Shown here: positions 1 through 6,548 of the stretch, piece after piece | How the letters are laid out: each line of letters opens with the position of its first letter | Position numbering within the stretch: the stretch's first letter is position 1 | Origin: JBCCZC01 sp039188505 | GTDB taxonomy: Bacteria > Pseudomonadota > Gammaproteobacteria > Xanthomonadales > SZUA-38 | Reading direction: 5' to 3' | NCBI GenBank assembly: GCA_039188505.1 | Contig: JBCCZC010000110.1 | Location: 1-14,446, forward strand | Length of the DNA: 14,446 bases | The notes under the pieces: generated by a model | Seen by the model: the letters and a program-made list of their open reading frames with translations, nothing else | Told to the model about the DNA's origin: nothing | Database searches by the model: none | Made by a program: the position numbers and the translations under genes

Positions 1-264
1 CGGCGTTGGGCGTCGAGCAGTTGCCGGGGGTCGTGGTCGATGCGCGAGCGGCCGACCGCGGACAGCCCGACCCGCGTCATCTCCTCATCGGGCGCTTTCC
101 CGATCATCCGATCGCCCGCGGCACGAGCACGGGCTGCAGCAGGCCGCGGCCGATCGGATGATCGGGAAAGCGCCCGATGAGGAGATGACGCGGGTCGGGC
201 TGTCCGCGGTCGGCCGCTCGCGCATCGACCACGACCCCCGGCAACTGCTCGACGCCCAACGCCG
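1..264. repeat. Near-perfect inverted repeat (fold-back), arms 1-114 and 151-264
   Basis: Bases 1-114 are the exact reverse complement of bases 151-264. After one mismatch (115/150), a further seven bases pair (116-122 with 143-149), leaving a 20-base centre at 123-142. The right arm lies in the proper reading frame of the minus-strand permease gene. The left arm encodes the same peptide (ending GRFPDHPI) on the plus strand. A coding segment duplicated base for base in head-to-head orientation at the very end of the window is what a fold-back chimera or contig-end assembly artefact looks like. A real recent inverted duplication is the less likely alternative. The arm may continue to the left of the window. 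Confidence 0.95.
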
Positions 265-1702
265 TGAACAGGGGCGCCCAGCCGGCGTGCGCGCCGGCAT
301 CGATCGTCCACCAGAGCGCGCCGCCGGCGCCGAGCCAGCTCACGACGGCCTCGGGGAAGCCCGGGATCGGCGCGCTGCGGCCTGCCGCGAGAACCAGGAG
401 GTCCAGGTCCTCGGGGATGACGGGAACCATGACCGGGTCGAGCGGGACGGGCGCCACGCCCCGGGCCGCCAGGACCTGGCCGAAGGTGCCCCAGTCGGCG
501 TTCGCATCGCCGCGAAGATCGCGGTCGCCCGTCCCCGTGATGTAGGCAACGCGCTGACGGGCGTCGAGAAATAAGCGTTGGAAACCGGTCATGAAGTCGA
601 CCTCGGTGAGGTTCCGCACGCCGTAGGAACGGTCCTCACGGCGCAGCAGGATCTCGTCCGGGCGCATGCCCTCGGCCTCCCAGCGGCCGCGGTCGGCGGC
701 GGGCGAAATCCGCTCGACGACCAGCGACGGGTAGTGCGTCCGAATCCGGTCCAGGAACGCCTCGATGGCCGGCCAGGGGACCGCCTCGGCATCCGGCACC
801 AGCACCTCGACGCCCGCCGGAGCCTGCTCGAGGATCCGCACGGTTTCGGGGTGAAAGCTGTTCGCACCGGTACTCGACAGATCGGCGCGCCAGTCCAAGC
901 GGGACGCGACGGTCGCCAGCAATAGACAGGCCGTCAGCCCGGCGACGCCCAAGCCCGCACGGACCGTCGGCGAACGCCGCGAGAGCATCGTCCACGCGAA
1001 GAGCAGCGCCGCGGCCGTTCCCGCAAGCAGGAAACCTACGGCGGTCGCGCGGACCTCTCCGGCGAGGAACGGATCCAGGTGCCGCGCGATCGACACGGCG
1101 GCCAGCGGGCTGGCGAGATCGCCGCGCGCCAGCGCCGGTGCGTCGGGCGCCCAGGTCACGATGAGGATGCCGGCGGCCAGGGCAACGGCCGCGAGCGTGC
1201 CACGGGATACGCTCGACGCCGCCACGGCGATGGCCGCGCCGAAGCCGAGCAGAAGCAGGAGACCGATCGTCCCGGCGGTGACGCTGCCGAGGTCGATCGG
1301 TGCGCCGAGCCGAAGCGAGCCCGCCATCGCGACCGCGACGAGGACGACGGGCAGACCCAGCGCCACCGCCGCGAGCCACTTGGCCGCGACCACGCTGGCG
1401 GCGCCGAGCGGTGCGGCCCGGTAGAGCAGCTCGGCCCCGTGGGCACGATCGGCCGCCCACCAGCGGCCGGCGCTGAGCGCACAGACCACCATGACGATCA
1501 GCGCCGCGCGGGCCAGGAGCGGCATCGCCAGGAGCCGGGTCACGGAGGCCGGCAGCTCCGGGAGGCGCTCCTGGGCCGCCAGCACGGCCTCGACGCTGCC
1601 CAGCGACGTCCACGCCAGCGCGGCGACCGCGAGCGCGAGCAGGAACCACGTTCCGGGGGTGGCCGCCAACCGCGCCCGTTCGAGGGCGAGTAGCGCGCTC
1701 AC
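104..1702 (-). CDS. ABC-2 type permease fused to GldG-like auxiliary domain, 3' end broken by fold-back
   Basis: This is the membrane part of an ABC exporter of the gliding-motility-like GldF/GldG class. The first ~270 residues hold about seven hydrophobic segments (roughly 16-32, 57-80, 100-128, 138-163, 168-185, 220-241, 247-269). From about residue 275 follows a soluble, presumably extracytoplasmic, GldG/ABC_transp_aux-like region. Its markers are the NSFHPETVRILEQ start, a YITGTGDRD segment near the GldG 'TGHGE' position, and a DLDLLVLAAGRS strand. GTG at 1702 overlaps the ATPase stop as GTGA, so the pair is translationally coupled. Native sequence is credible only down to about base 115-123, the end of VLVPRA. 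The final IG and stop come from the fold-back arm, so the true C-terminus is missing. The substrate is unknown. The name reflects architecture and does not imply gliding. Confidence 0.8.
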   Translation of the reverse strand: MSALLALERARLAATPGTWFLLALAVAALAWTSLGSVEAVLAAQERLPELPASVTRLLAMPLLARAALIVMVVCALSAGRWWAADRAHGAELLYRAAPLGAASVVAAKWLAAVALGLPVVLVAVAMAGSLRLGAPIDLGSVTAGTIGLLLLLGFGAAIAVAASSVSRGTLAAVALAAGILIVTWAPDAPALARGDLASPLAAVSIARHLDPFLAGEVRATAVGFLLAGTAAALLFAWTMLSRRSPTVRAGLGVAGLTACLLLATVASRLDWRADLSSTGANSFHPETVRILEQAPAGVEVLVPDAEAVPWPAIEAFLDRIRTHYPSLVVERISPAADRGRWEAEGMRPDEILLRREDRSYGVRNLTEVDFMTGFQRLFLDARQRVAYITGTGDRDLRGDANADWGTFGQVLAARGVAPVPLDPVMVPVIPEDLDLLVLAAGRSAPIPGFPEAVVSWLGAGGALWWTIDAGAHAGWAPLFTALGVEQLPGVVVDARAADRGQPDPRHLLIGRFPDHPIGRGLLQPVLVPRAIG

Positions 1703-2610
1703 GGCCCGTCTCCGACGAGGCGGCGCAGCGCAGCGGCCCGTTCCTCGGCCATCGGCACGACCCGTTCGATCCGGATCGAGGCGACGACGAGATCGGCAAG
1801 GACGTCGGCGATGACGCGTCCGGCGGCGGGACGCACGATCCAGCCGCGCTCGCCATCATCCCGTGGCTGCACCTCGGCCGCGAGGGCACCGGGCGGCGCA
1901 CCGGCGTCCCCTTCCGGCACCACCGACCACCCGCCCGGTGCAGCGCTTGGGACCGGCTCCAGGCGCGCCCCGCGCAGCAGGACCACGCGGTCCGACGTCA
2001 GCAGAGCGGCGTCCGGATCGTGGGTCGCATGAACGATCGTGCTCCGATCCCGCACGTCCTCGAGGTACTCGTCGAGGCGCGCCGAACCGACGGCGTCGAT
2101 GCCGCTGTGGGGCTCGTCGAGAACCAGTACCGGCGGCTCCGCGATCACGGCCATCGCGAGTCCGACGCGTCGCAGCACGCCCGGTGAAAGGTGCTCCGCC
2201 GGTCGCGTGGCAACGGCGCCGAGGTCCCAGCGAGAGAGCGAATCGGCGACGGCCGTGGCGACGTCTCGCACGCCGGCGAGCCGCGCCGCGTAGCCGAGCT
2301 GGGCCTCGACCGTCAGGGCCGCGAGGACCGCCGTCCGCTGCGGCAGGTAGCCAATCCGCCGGCGCGTCGCTGGACGCGTCACCGCTTCGCCGTCGATCTG
2401 TACGCTTCCGGCGAGCGGCCGGTCGATACCCGCGAGGGCGCGCAGCAGGGTCGACTTGCCGGACCCGTTGCCGCCGATGACGGCCGTGATCGCCCCCCCG
2501 TCGAAGCCTTCGGTGACCGCCTCGAGCACCATTCGGCCGCCGTGGCCCACCCCGAGCCCGGCCACGGCGAGCGCCGGCGGCCCCGCTGCGTTCACCGGCG
2601 GTTCGGGCAT
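1699..2610 (-). CDS. ABC transporter ATP-binding protein partnering the GldG-type permease
   Basis: The product is a 303-residue ABC ATPase that should power the adjoining permease. The visible motifs, in order, are Walker A GGNGSGKST (46-54), Q-loop YLPQ (88-91), signature LSPGV (141-145), Walker B VLVLDEP (161-167) with an SGID D-loop, and the switch histidine H197 in HATHDPD. The signature is altered from LSGGQ. A ~90-residue tail after the nucleotide-binding domain (from about 213) resembles the C-terminal extensions of ABC-2 exporter ATPases. ATG 2610 was chosen because the conserved domain begins about 12 residues later. The same frame stays open to 3219, but that extension overlaps the divergent hyuA-type gene and has no ABC features. 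In-frame ATGs at 2667 and 2691 are possible but less likely. The stop TGA overlaps the GTG start of the permease. Known members export lipids, drugs or polymers; nothing here identifies the cargo. Confidence 0.88.
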   Translation of the reverse strand: MPEPPVNAAGPPALAVAGLGVGHGGRMVLEAVTEGFDGGAITAVIGGNGSGKSTLLRALAGIDRPLAGSVQIDGEAVTRPATRRRIGYLPQRTAVLAALTVEAQLGYAARLAGVRDVATAVADSLSRWDLGAVATRPAEHLSPGVLRRVGLAMAVIAEPPVLVLDEPHSGIDAVGSARLDEYLEDVRDRSTIVHATHDPDAALLTSDRVVLLRGARLEPVPSAAPGGWSVVPEGDAGAPPGALAAEVQPRDDGERGWIVRPAAGRVIADVLADLVVASIRIERVVPMAEERAAALRRLVGDGP

Positions 2611-2727
2611 TCGGCGTTGGCGGTGAAGGACACTCTTGCTCCTCGGGGCGGCTGACGCTCCCGGCATCTCCCGGACGCCGCTATCTTGCATAATGCCGGC
2701 CTGCGCGCAATCGAGGGAGCACGGCGG
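2611..2727. promoter_or_regulatory. Divergent intergenic region between ABC operon and hyuA-type gene
   Basis: These 117 bases separate two divergent transcription units and must carry both promoters if both are transcribed locally. The only clear AT-rich island is at 2682-2694. It contains CATAAT (2689-2694), a fair -10 for the rightward gene that would put the transcript start near 2701. No convincing -35 box stands 16-18 bases upstream, and no leftward promoter could be assigned. The promoter call is weak. Confidence 0.3.
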
Positions 2728-4668
2728 ATGGCCAGCGGCGACAGTCGCACCCGGATCCGCGTCGGGGTCGATACCGGCGGGACCTTCACGGATTTCGTAG
2801 CCGTCGGCGACGGCGCGGTGCGAACACACAAGGTGCTGTCGACGCCCGCCGCGCCCGAGGCCGCGATCCTCGAAGGGCTTGCGGACCTGGGCCTCGATGG
2901 CCCCGGCTTCGAGCTGTGCCATGGCTCGACCGTGGCGACGAACGCGGTGCTCGAAGGGCGCGGTGGGCGCGTCGCGTTCGTCACCAACCGCGGCTTCGCG
3001 GACCTCCTCACGATCGGACGCCAGGCGCGCTCGTCGCTCTACGAGCTGAGTGCGCCGCCGCTCGAGCCACCGGTGCCGCCGGAGCTCTGCTTCGAGACGG
3101 GCGGGCGGATCGGAGCGGACGGCACGGTCCTCGACACGCTGACCAGCGAGGATCTCGACGCGCTCGCGGCGGCGATCGGGGCACGGACGCCGGACGCGAT
3201 CGCGGTCGCCCTGCTGCACGCGTACCAGGACGACCGCTTCGAGCGGGCCATCGCGGAGCGCCTCGCGGACCGCTTTGACGTGAGCACGTCAGGCGAGGTG
3301 CTGGCGGAGATCGGCGAGTACGAGCGCGCCGTCGCCACCTGGCTGAACGCCTACGTGGCCCCCAGGATGCGACGCTACCTCCAGCGCCTCCAGGCGGGCG
3401 TCGACGCGCCGGTTTCGGTGATGCAGAGCGACGGGCTGACCCTGCGCGCGGCGAATGCATCGAAGCGCGGGGTGCGCCTGCTGCTGTCGGGTCCGGCCGG
3501 CGGACTCGTGGGCGCGCAGGCCACCGCCCGGCTCGCGGGCCACGACCGCCTGCTCACGCTGGACGTCGGCGGCACCTCGACCGACGTGGCGTTGATCGAC
3601 GGGGATCTACGGATTACGCGGGAGGGTCACATCGGCCCCTTTCCCGTCGCCGTGCCGATGGTCGACATGCGAACGGTTGGTGCCGGCGGAGGATCGATCG
3701 CCGGCGTCGATGCACAGGGCCTGCTTCACGTCGGACCGCGCTCGGCGGGTGCGACGCCGGGTCCCGCGTGCTACGGCCAGGGCGGCGATCTGCCGACGGT
3801 GACGGACGCCATGGTGCTCGCCGGCAGGCTCCCGGACGGAGCGCGCCTGGGCCGCTCCGGTCCGCGCCTTTCCCGCGCCCTGGCCGCCGCGGCCATGGCG
3901 CCGGTTGCCGATCGGCTCGAGCGAACCGTGGCGGCTGCGGCCGACGCTGTGATCCGCCTGGCGAACGAGCGCATGGCGGGCGCGCTGCGCGAGGTCTCGG
4001 TGCAGCGAGGTCATGACCCACGGACGTTCACGCTGTGTCCCTTCGGCGGCGCCGGCGGCCTTCACGCGTGCGAGCTCGCGGCGCTCCTCGGCATGCGCAC
4101 CGTGCTGCTACCGGCCCATGCGGGCGTGCTGTCGGCGCTCGGCATGGCCTTCAGCAGCTCCGGCCGGGAGGCTACCCGTTCGATCCTGGAGCCGCTGGCC
4201 GGACTCGATCCGCGCGCCATCACGCAACGATGGCGTGAGCTGGAGCAGGGTGTTCGCTCCGAGCTCGAGAGCGAACAGGTTTCGGTCACGCAGGTCCAGC
4301 GGACGGTCGATGTGCGGTATGCTGGGCAAAGTTTCGCGCTCAGCCTGCCCTGGTCGGATCCCGCGTCCTGCCAGGAACGCTTCCACGACGTCCATCGCGC
4401 CCGCTTCGGCCACGCGCTGGACGCACCGGTGGAGCTGGTGAGCATTCGCTTGCGTGCGGCCGGCGAGGCGCCACCCCTGACGCTCGACGGCGCAGATGCG
4501 CCGAAGCTCTGGCGCTCGGGTCCGCTCACGCGGTCGAACGCCTGGGACGGCAACCCGGTCCGCGGGCCAGGGACGCTGCTCGACCGAACCGGCGCCTGCT
4601 GGATCGGTACCGGCTGGCAGGCCCGTCGGGACGAGCACGGTCAGCTCAGACTTGAACAACTGGAGTGA
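2728..4668 (+). CDS. Hydantoinase/oxoprolinase family protein, A (HyuA-type) subunit
   Basis: The 646-residue protein has the ASKHA-fold layout of HyuA subunits, which use ATP to open or carboxylate cyclic amides and ketones (N-methylhydantoinase, 5-oxoprolinase, acetone carboxylase relatives). Visible motifs are the N-terminal phosphate loop VDTGGTFTDF (14-23), HGSTVATNAVLEG (65-77), SGPAGG (254-259), the second phosphate loop LDVGGTSTDVAL (278-289), a glycine-rich VGAGGGSIAGVD near 325-335, and a late FGGAGGLHAC. Length is close to free-standing HyuA. ATG 2728 was preferred over a TTG at 2686 because GAGGGAG stands 7-9 bases before it and the first conserved motif follows promptly. No HyuB partner is visible. 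The next gene is a desaturase that overlaps its stop codon. The exact substrate cannot be told. Confidence 0.88.
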   Translation: MASGDSRTRIRVGVDTGGTFTDFVAVGDGAVRTHKVLSTPAAPEAAILEGLADLGLDGPGFELCHGSTVATNAVLEGRGGRVAFVTNRGFADLLTIGRQARSSLYELSAPPLEPPVPPELCFETGGRIGADGTVLDTLTSEDLDALAAAIGARTPDAIAVALLHAYQDDRFERAIAERLADRFDVSTSGEVLAEIGEYERAVATWLNAYVAPRMRRYLQRLQAGVDAPVSVMQSDGLTLRAANASKRGVRLLLSGPAGGLVGAQATARLAGHDRLLTLDVGGTSTDVALIDGDLRITREGHIGPFPVAVPMVDMRTVGAGGGSIAGVDAQGLLHVGPRSAGATPGPACYGQGGDLPTVTDAMVLAGRLPDGARLGRSGPRLSRALAAAAMAPVADRLERTVAAAADAVIRLANERMAGALREVSVQRGHDPRTFTLCPFGGAGGLHACELAALLGMRTVLLPAHAGVLSALGMAFSSSGREATRSILEPLAGLDPRAITQRWRELEQGVRSELESEQVSVTQVQRTVDVRYAGQSFALSLPWSDPASCQERFHDVHRARFGHALDAPVELVSIRLRAAGEAPPLTLDGADAPKLWRSGPLTRSNAWDGNPVRGPGTLLDRTGACWIGTGWQARRDEHGQLRLEQLE

Positions 4669-5864
4669 TGATCTTGAACGCTTTTCTGCAATTCATGGAC
4701 GGTGGTCTCCTGAACCTCAGCCTCGGCCAATTGACGGTCGTGCTGCTGGCATTCACCTATTTCACCGTTCTCTCGGTAACGCTGTACCTCCACCGCTGCA
4801 TGGCGCACCGCGGTGTCGACCTCCATCCGATCGTCACGCACCCGATGCGTCTCTGGCTGTGGCTGACCACGGGGATGATCACCAAGGAGTGGGTCGCGAT
4901 CCACCGCAAGCACCACGCCCGGTGTGAGACGGCCGAGGATCCGCACAGCCCGATGACCCATGGCCTCGGCAAGGTCCTCTTCCACGGCGTCCAGCTCTAC
5001 CGCGACGCGTCGAAGGATCGGGAGATGATCGAGCGGCTCTCGCACGGCTGTCCCGACGACCTCGTGGAGCGGTGGTTCTACGGCCGCAGCGTCATCGGGC
5101 CGACGCTGATGGCCATCATCGCGCTGGCGCTGTTCGGCGTGCAGGGGATCACCTTCTGGGCACTCCAGATGATCTGGATTCCGTTCTTCGCGGCCGGCGT
5201 CATCAACGGCCTCGGGCACTACGTCGGCTATCGCAACTTCACCACCGAGGACACGTCGACCAACCTCGTGCCCTGGGCCATCGCGCTGGGTGGCGAGGAG
5301 CTGCACAACAACCATCACGCCTTCCCGAGCTCGGCTCGCTTCTCCATGAAGCGCTGGGAGTTCGACTCCGGCTGGCTCGTGCTCAGCGCGCTCAGCGCCG
5401 TCGGCCTCGCGAAGGTTCGCCGGGTGGCGCCCAAGCTCGTGCGGGACGACGAGGCGCAGCTCGACGCCGAAGCGCTGAAGGCCGTCTTCGTCCACCGCTT
5501 CACGGTCATGAGCGACTACTGCCGCCACGTGATCCGGCCGATGGTCCGAGAGGAGTACGGACGCCTGCAGGGCAGCCTGAAAGCGCGCCGCAGCCAGGTA
5601 CGTCGGGTCCTCTCGGGCGACGAGCGCTTCTTCGACGCCGCCAAGCGCGAGCGCCTCGGCGAAGTGCTTTCCGCCAACGATTCGCTGGCGACGGTTTACG
5701 AATACCGGCAGCGGCTTCAGGCCCTCTGGGACCGCTCGAGCACCGATCCGGAAACGCTGCTGGCCAACCTGCGCCAGTGGTGCCGGGAGGCCGAGGAGAG
5801 CGGTATCGAGGCCCTGCGGAACTTCGCCCAGTCGATGTCGAGCTACCGGCTCGCACCGGCCTGA
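4668..5864 (+). CDS. Membrane fatty-acid (acyl) desaturase, DesA/delta-9 type
   Basis: This is an integral-membrane di-iron desaturase that introduces a cis double bond into acyl chains. All three histidine boxes are present: HRCMAH (42-47), HRKHH (79-83) and HNNHH (213-217), plus H184 in GLGHYVGYRNF. Hydrophobic segments lie around 15-40, 60-72 and 142-180. The stretch TSTNLVPWAIALGGEELHNN is typical of the gammaproteobacterial DesA group, as is the hydrophilic ~150-residue C-terminal tail that follows. ATG 4668 overlaps the preceding TGA by one base (TGATG). GTG 4665 and TTG 4674 are in-frame alternatives, and the GGAG at 4662-4665 is best spaced for the TTG. The overlap implies co-translation with the HyuA-type gene. 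A perfect terminator hairpin follows, so this two-gene unit ends here. Substrate (acyl-CoA or phospholipid acyl) is not determined. Confidence 0.93.
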   Translation: MILNAFLQFMDGGLLNLSLGQLTVVLLAFTYFTVLSVTLYLHRCMAHRGVDLHPIVTHPMRLWLWLTTGMITKEWVAIHRKHHARCETAEDPHSPMTHGLGKVLFHGVQLYRDASKDREMIERLSHGCPDDLVERWFYGRSVIGPTLMAIIALALFGVQGITFWALQMIWIPFFAAGVINGLGHYVGYRNFTTEDTSTNLVPWAIALGGEELHNNHHAFPSSARFSMKRWEFDSGWLVLSALSAVGLAKVRRVAPKLVRDDEAQLDAEALKAVFVHRFTVMSDYCRHVIRPMVREEYGRLQGSLKARRSQVRRVLSGDERFFDAAKRERLGEVLSANDSLATVYEYRQRLQALWDRSSTDPETLLANLRQWCREAEESGIEALRNFAQSMSSYRLAPA

Positions 5865-5874
5865 GCGAGGGCCG

Positions 5875-5900
5875 AATCGGCCCCTGCGCGGGGCCGATTT
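5875..5900 (+). terminator. Rho-independent terminator after the desaturase gene
   Basis: A perfect 10-base-pair stem is formed by AATCGGCCCC (5875-5884) and GGGGCCGATT (5890-5899) around a five-base loop TGCGC. The sequence ends in three T residues (5898-5900), the first two being part of the stem. It starts 10 bases after the desaturase stop and separates that unit from fis. Because the stem is symmetric, weak activity in the other direction is possible, but no leftward gene arrives here. Confidence 0.8.
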
Positions 5901-5912
5901 GCGCCCATCGGT

Positions 5913-5942
5913 TTCACATTCGGATCGATGCTTCACATTCGG
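5913..5942. repeat. Two 11-base direct repeats TTCACATTCGG upstream of fis
   Basis: TTCACATTCGG occurs exactly at 5913-5923 and 5932-5942, a 19-base period, just under two helical turns. The second copy contains the predicted -35 hexamer of the fis promoter and the first lies just upstream of it. That suggests either a regulator bound in tandem or a duplicated promoter element. No known operator consensus was recognised. Confidence 0.6.
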
Positions 5943-5959
5943 TCTGGCAGGCGTATCAT
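5932..5959 (+). promoter_or_regulatory. Predicted sigma70 promoter of fis
   Basis: TTCACA (5932-5937, five of six matches to TTGACA) stands 16 bases from TATCAT (5954-5959, five of six matches to TATAAT). The expected start is near 5966, giving a leader of about 170 bases before fis. The leader contains an imperfect stem (5972-5981 with 5989-5998, two bulges). The promoter lies immediately after the desaturase terminator, so fis has its own transcript start. Confidence 0.55.
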
Positions 5960-6134
5960 CAGCATCCTTCCACCTGTTCGCAGCAGACGCGACAGGGTCG
6001 CTTCACGCCGATAATTCGAACGAGCTTCTGGCGTGCCGGGCTAGCGAACCAGCGTTTCCCTGCCTTGGGGACAGGCACCGTTGATTATTGGGGAGACCGT
6101 CCGTTGGTCCGGTTCCAGCACGAGGGGTATTGGC

Positions 6135-6428
6135 ATGAAACATCCGCGTCAGGCTGTGGCGTTCGACATTCCGCCCATGGGTCCTGACGGGGGTAAACCG
6201 GAACCGGCGCTCGCGGAATGTGTCACCCGCGCCGTGCGTCGATACCTCCTGGACCGTGGTGAACACGAGCCCGACGATCTCTACCAGTTCGTCTTGCGCG
6301 AGATCGAGAAGCCGCTCCTGGAGGTCGTCTTCGATTACACCGACGGTAACCAGAGCCGCTGCGCCGACATTCTCGGCATGGCGCGGGGCACGGTGCGCAA
6401 GAAACTCCGGGATCACGGGATCCTCTGA
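6135..6428 (+). CDS. fis: DNA-binding protein Fis
   Basis: This is a 97-residue nucleoid-associated protein, essentially the length of E. coli Fis (98). The protein bends DNA as a dimer and tunes rRNA, tRNA and metabolic promoters to growth. The N-terminal part is variable. Core helices follow (LYQFVLREIEKPLLEVV, 49-65), then the helix-turn-helix, GNQSRCADILGMARGTVRKK (71-90) and LRDHGIL, closely matching the Fis recognition region. ATG 6135 has a strong GAGGGGT at 6122-6128, six bases upstream. The frame is open from 6081, but that extension has no family counterpart and no ribosome site. In E. coli fis follows dusB. Here it stands alone behind a terminator, with its own promoter, and purH follows. 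Confidence 0.95.
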   Translation: MKHPRQAVAFDIPPMGPDGGKPEPALAECVTRAVRRYLLDRGEHEPDDLYQFVLREIEKPLLEVVFDYTDGNQSRCADILGMARGTVRKKLRDHGIL

Positions 6429-6480
6429 CGCCACAAGGCTCTTCTGCGGCGCGACCCGAGTGGGGTACCCTCCTGCGGCC

Positions 6481-6503
6481 GGCGGGCTTCCTGGAAGCTT
6501 GCC
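6481..6503 (+). other. Hairpin in the fis-purH intergenic region
   Basis: In RNA, GGCGGGCUUC (6481-6490) pairs with GAAGCUUGCC (6494-6503) over ten base pairs, two of them G-U, around a three-base loop. No T-tract follows, so it is not a classic terminator. It sits in the 120-base gap between fis and purH, 45 bases before purH, where processing, a pause or an attenuator would be placed. No PurR-type palindrome was seen in this gap. Confidence 0.4.
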
Positions 6504-6548
6504 GAGCCTCACGACGCCGCGCGCGCGGCACCATGGACATCGGATGGC

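Noticed and set aside
1..264. Long palindrome as a replication origin, transposon end or attachment site
   Set aside because: The arms are coding sequence of one gene duplicated head to head, with no transposase, integrase or target duplication nearby; an artefact is simpler.
158..574. Plus-strand open frame near the left edge
   Set aside because: Antisense to the permease fusion and starts inside the fold-back.
2686..2727. TTG start adding 14 residues to the HyuA-type protein
   Set aside because: ATG 2728 has a well-spaced GAGGGAG and a family-like distance to the first phosphate loop.
2611..3219. N-terminal extension of the ABC ATPase
   Set aside because: It is antisense to the HyuA-type gene and carries no ABC motif.
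4641..5936. 431-codon minus-strand open frame opposite the desaturase
   Set aside because: The desaturase has all three histidine boxes on the plus strand; this frame has none and runs through the terminator.
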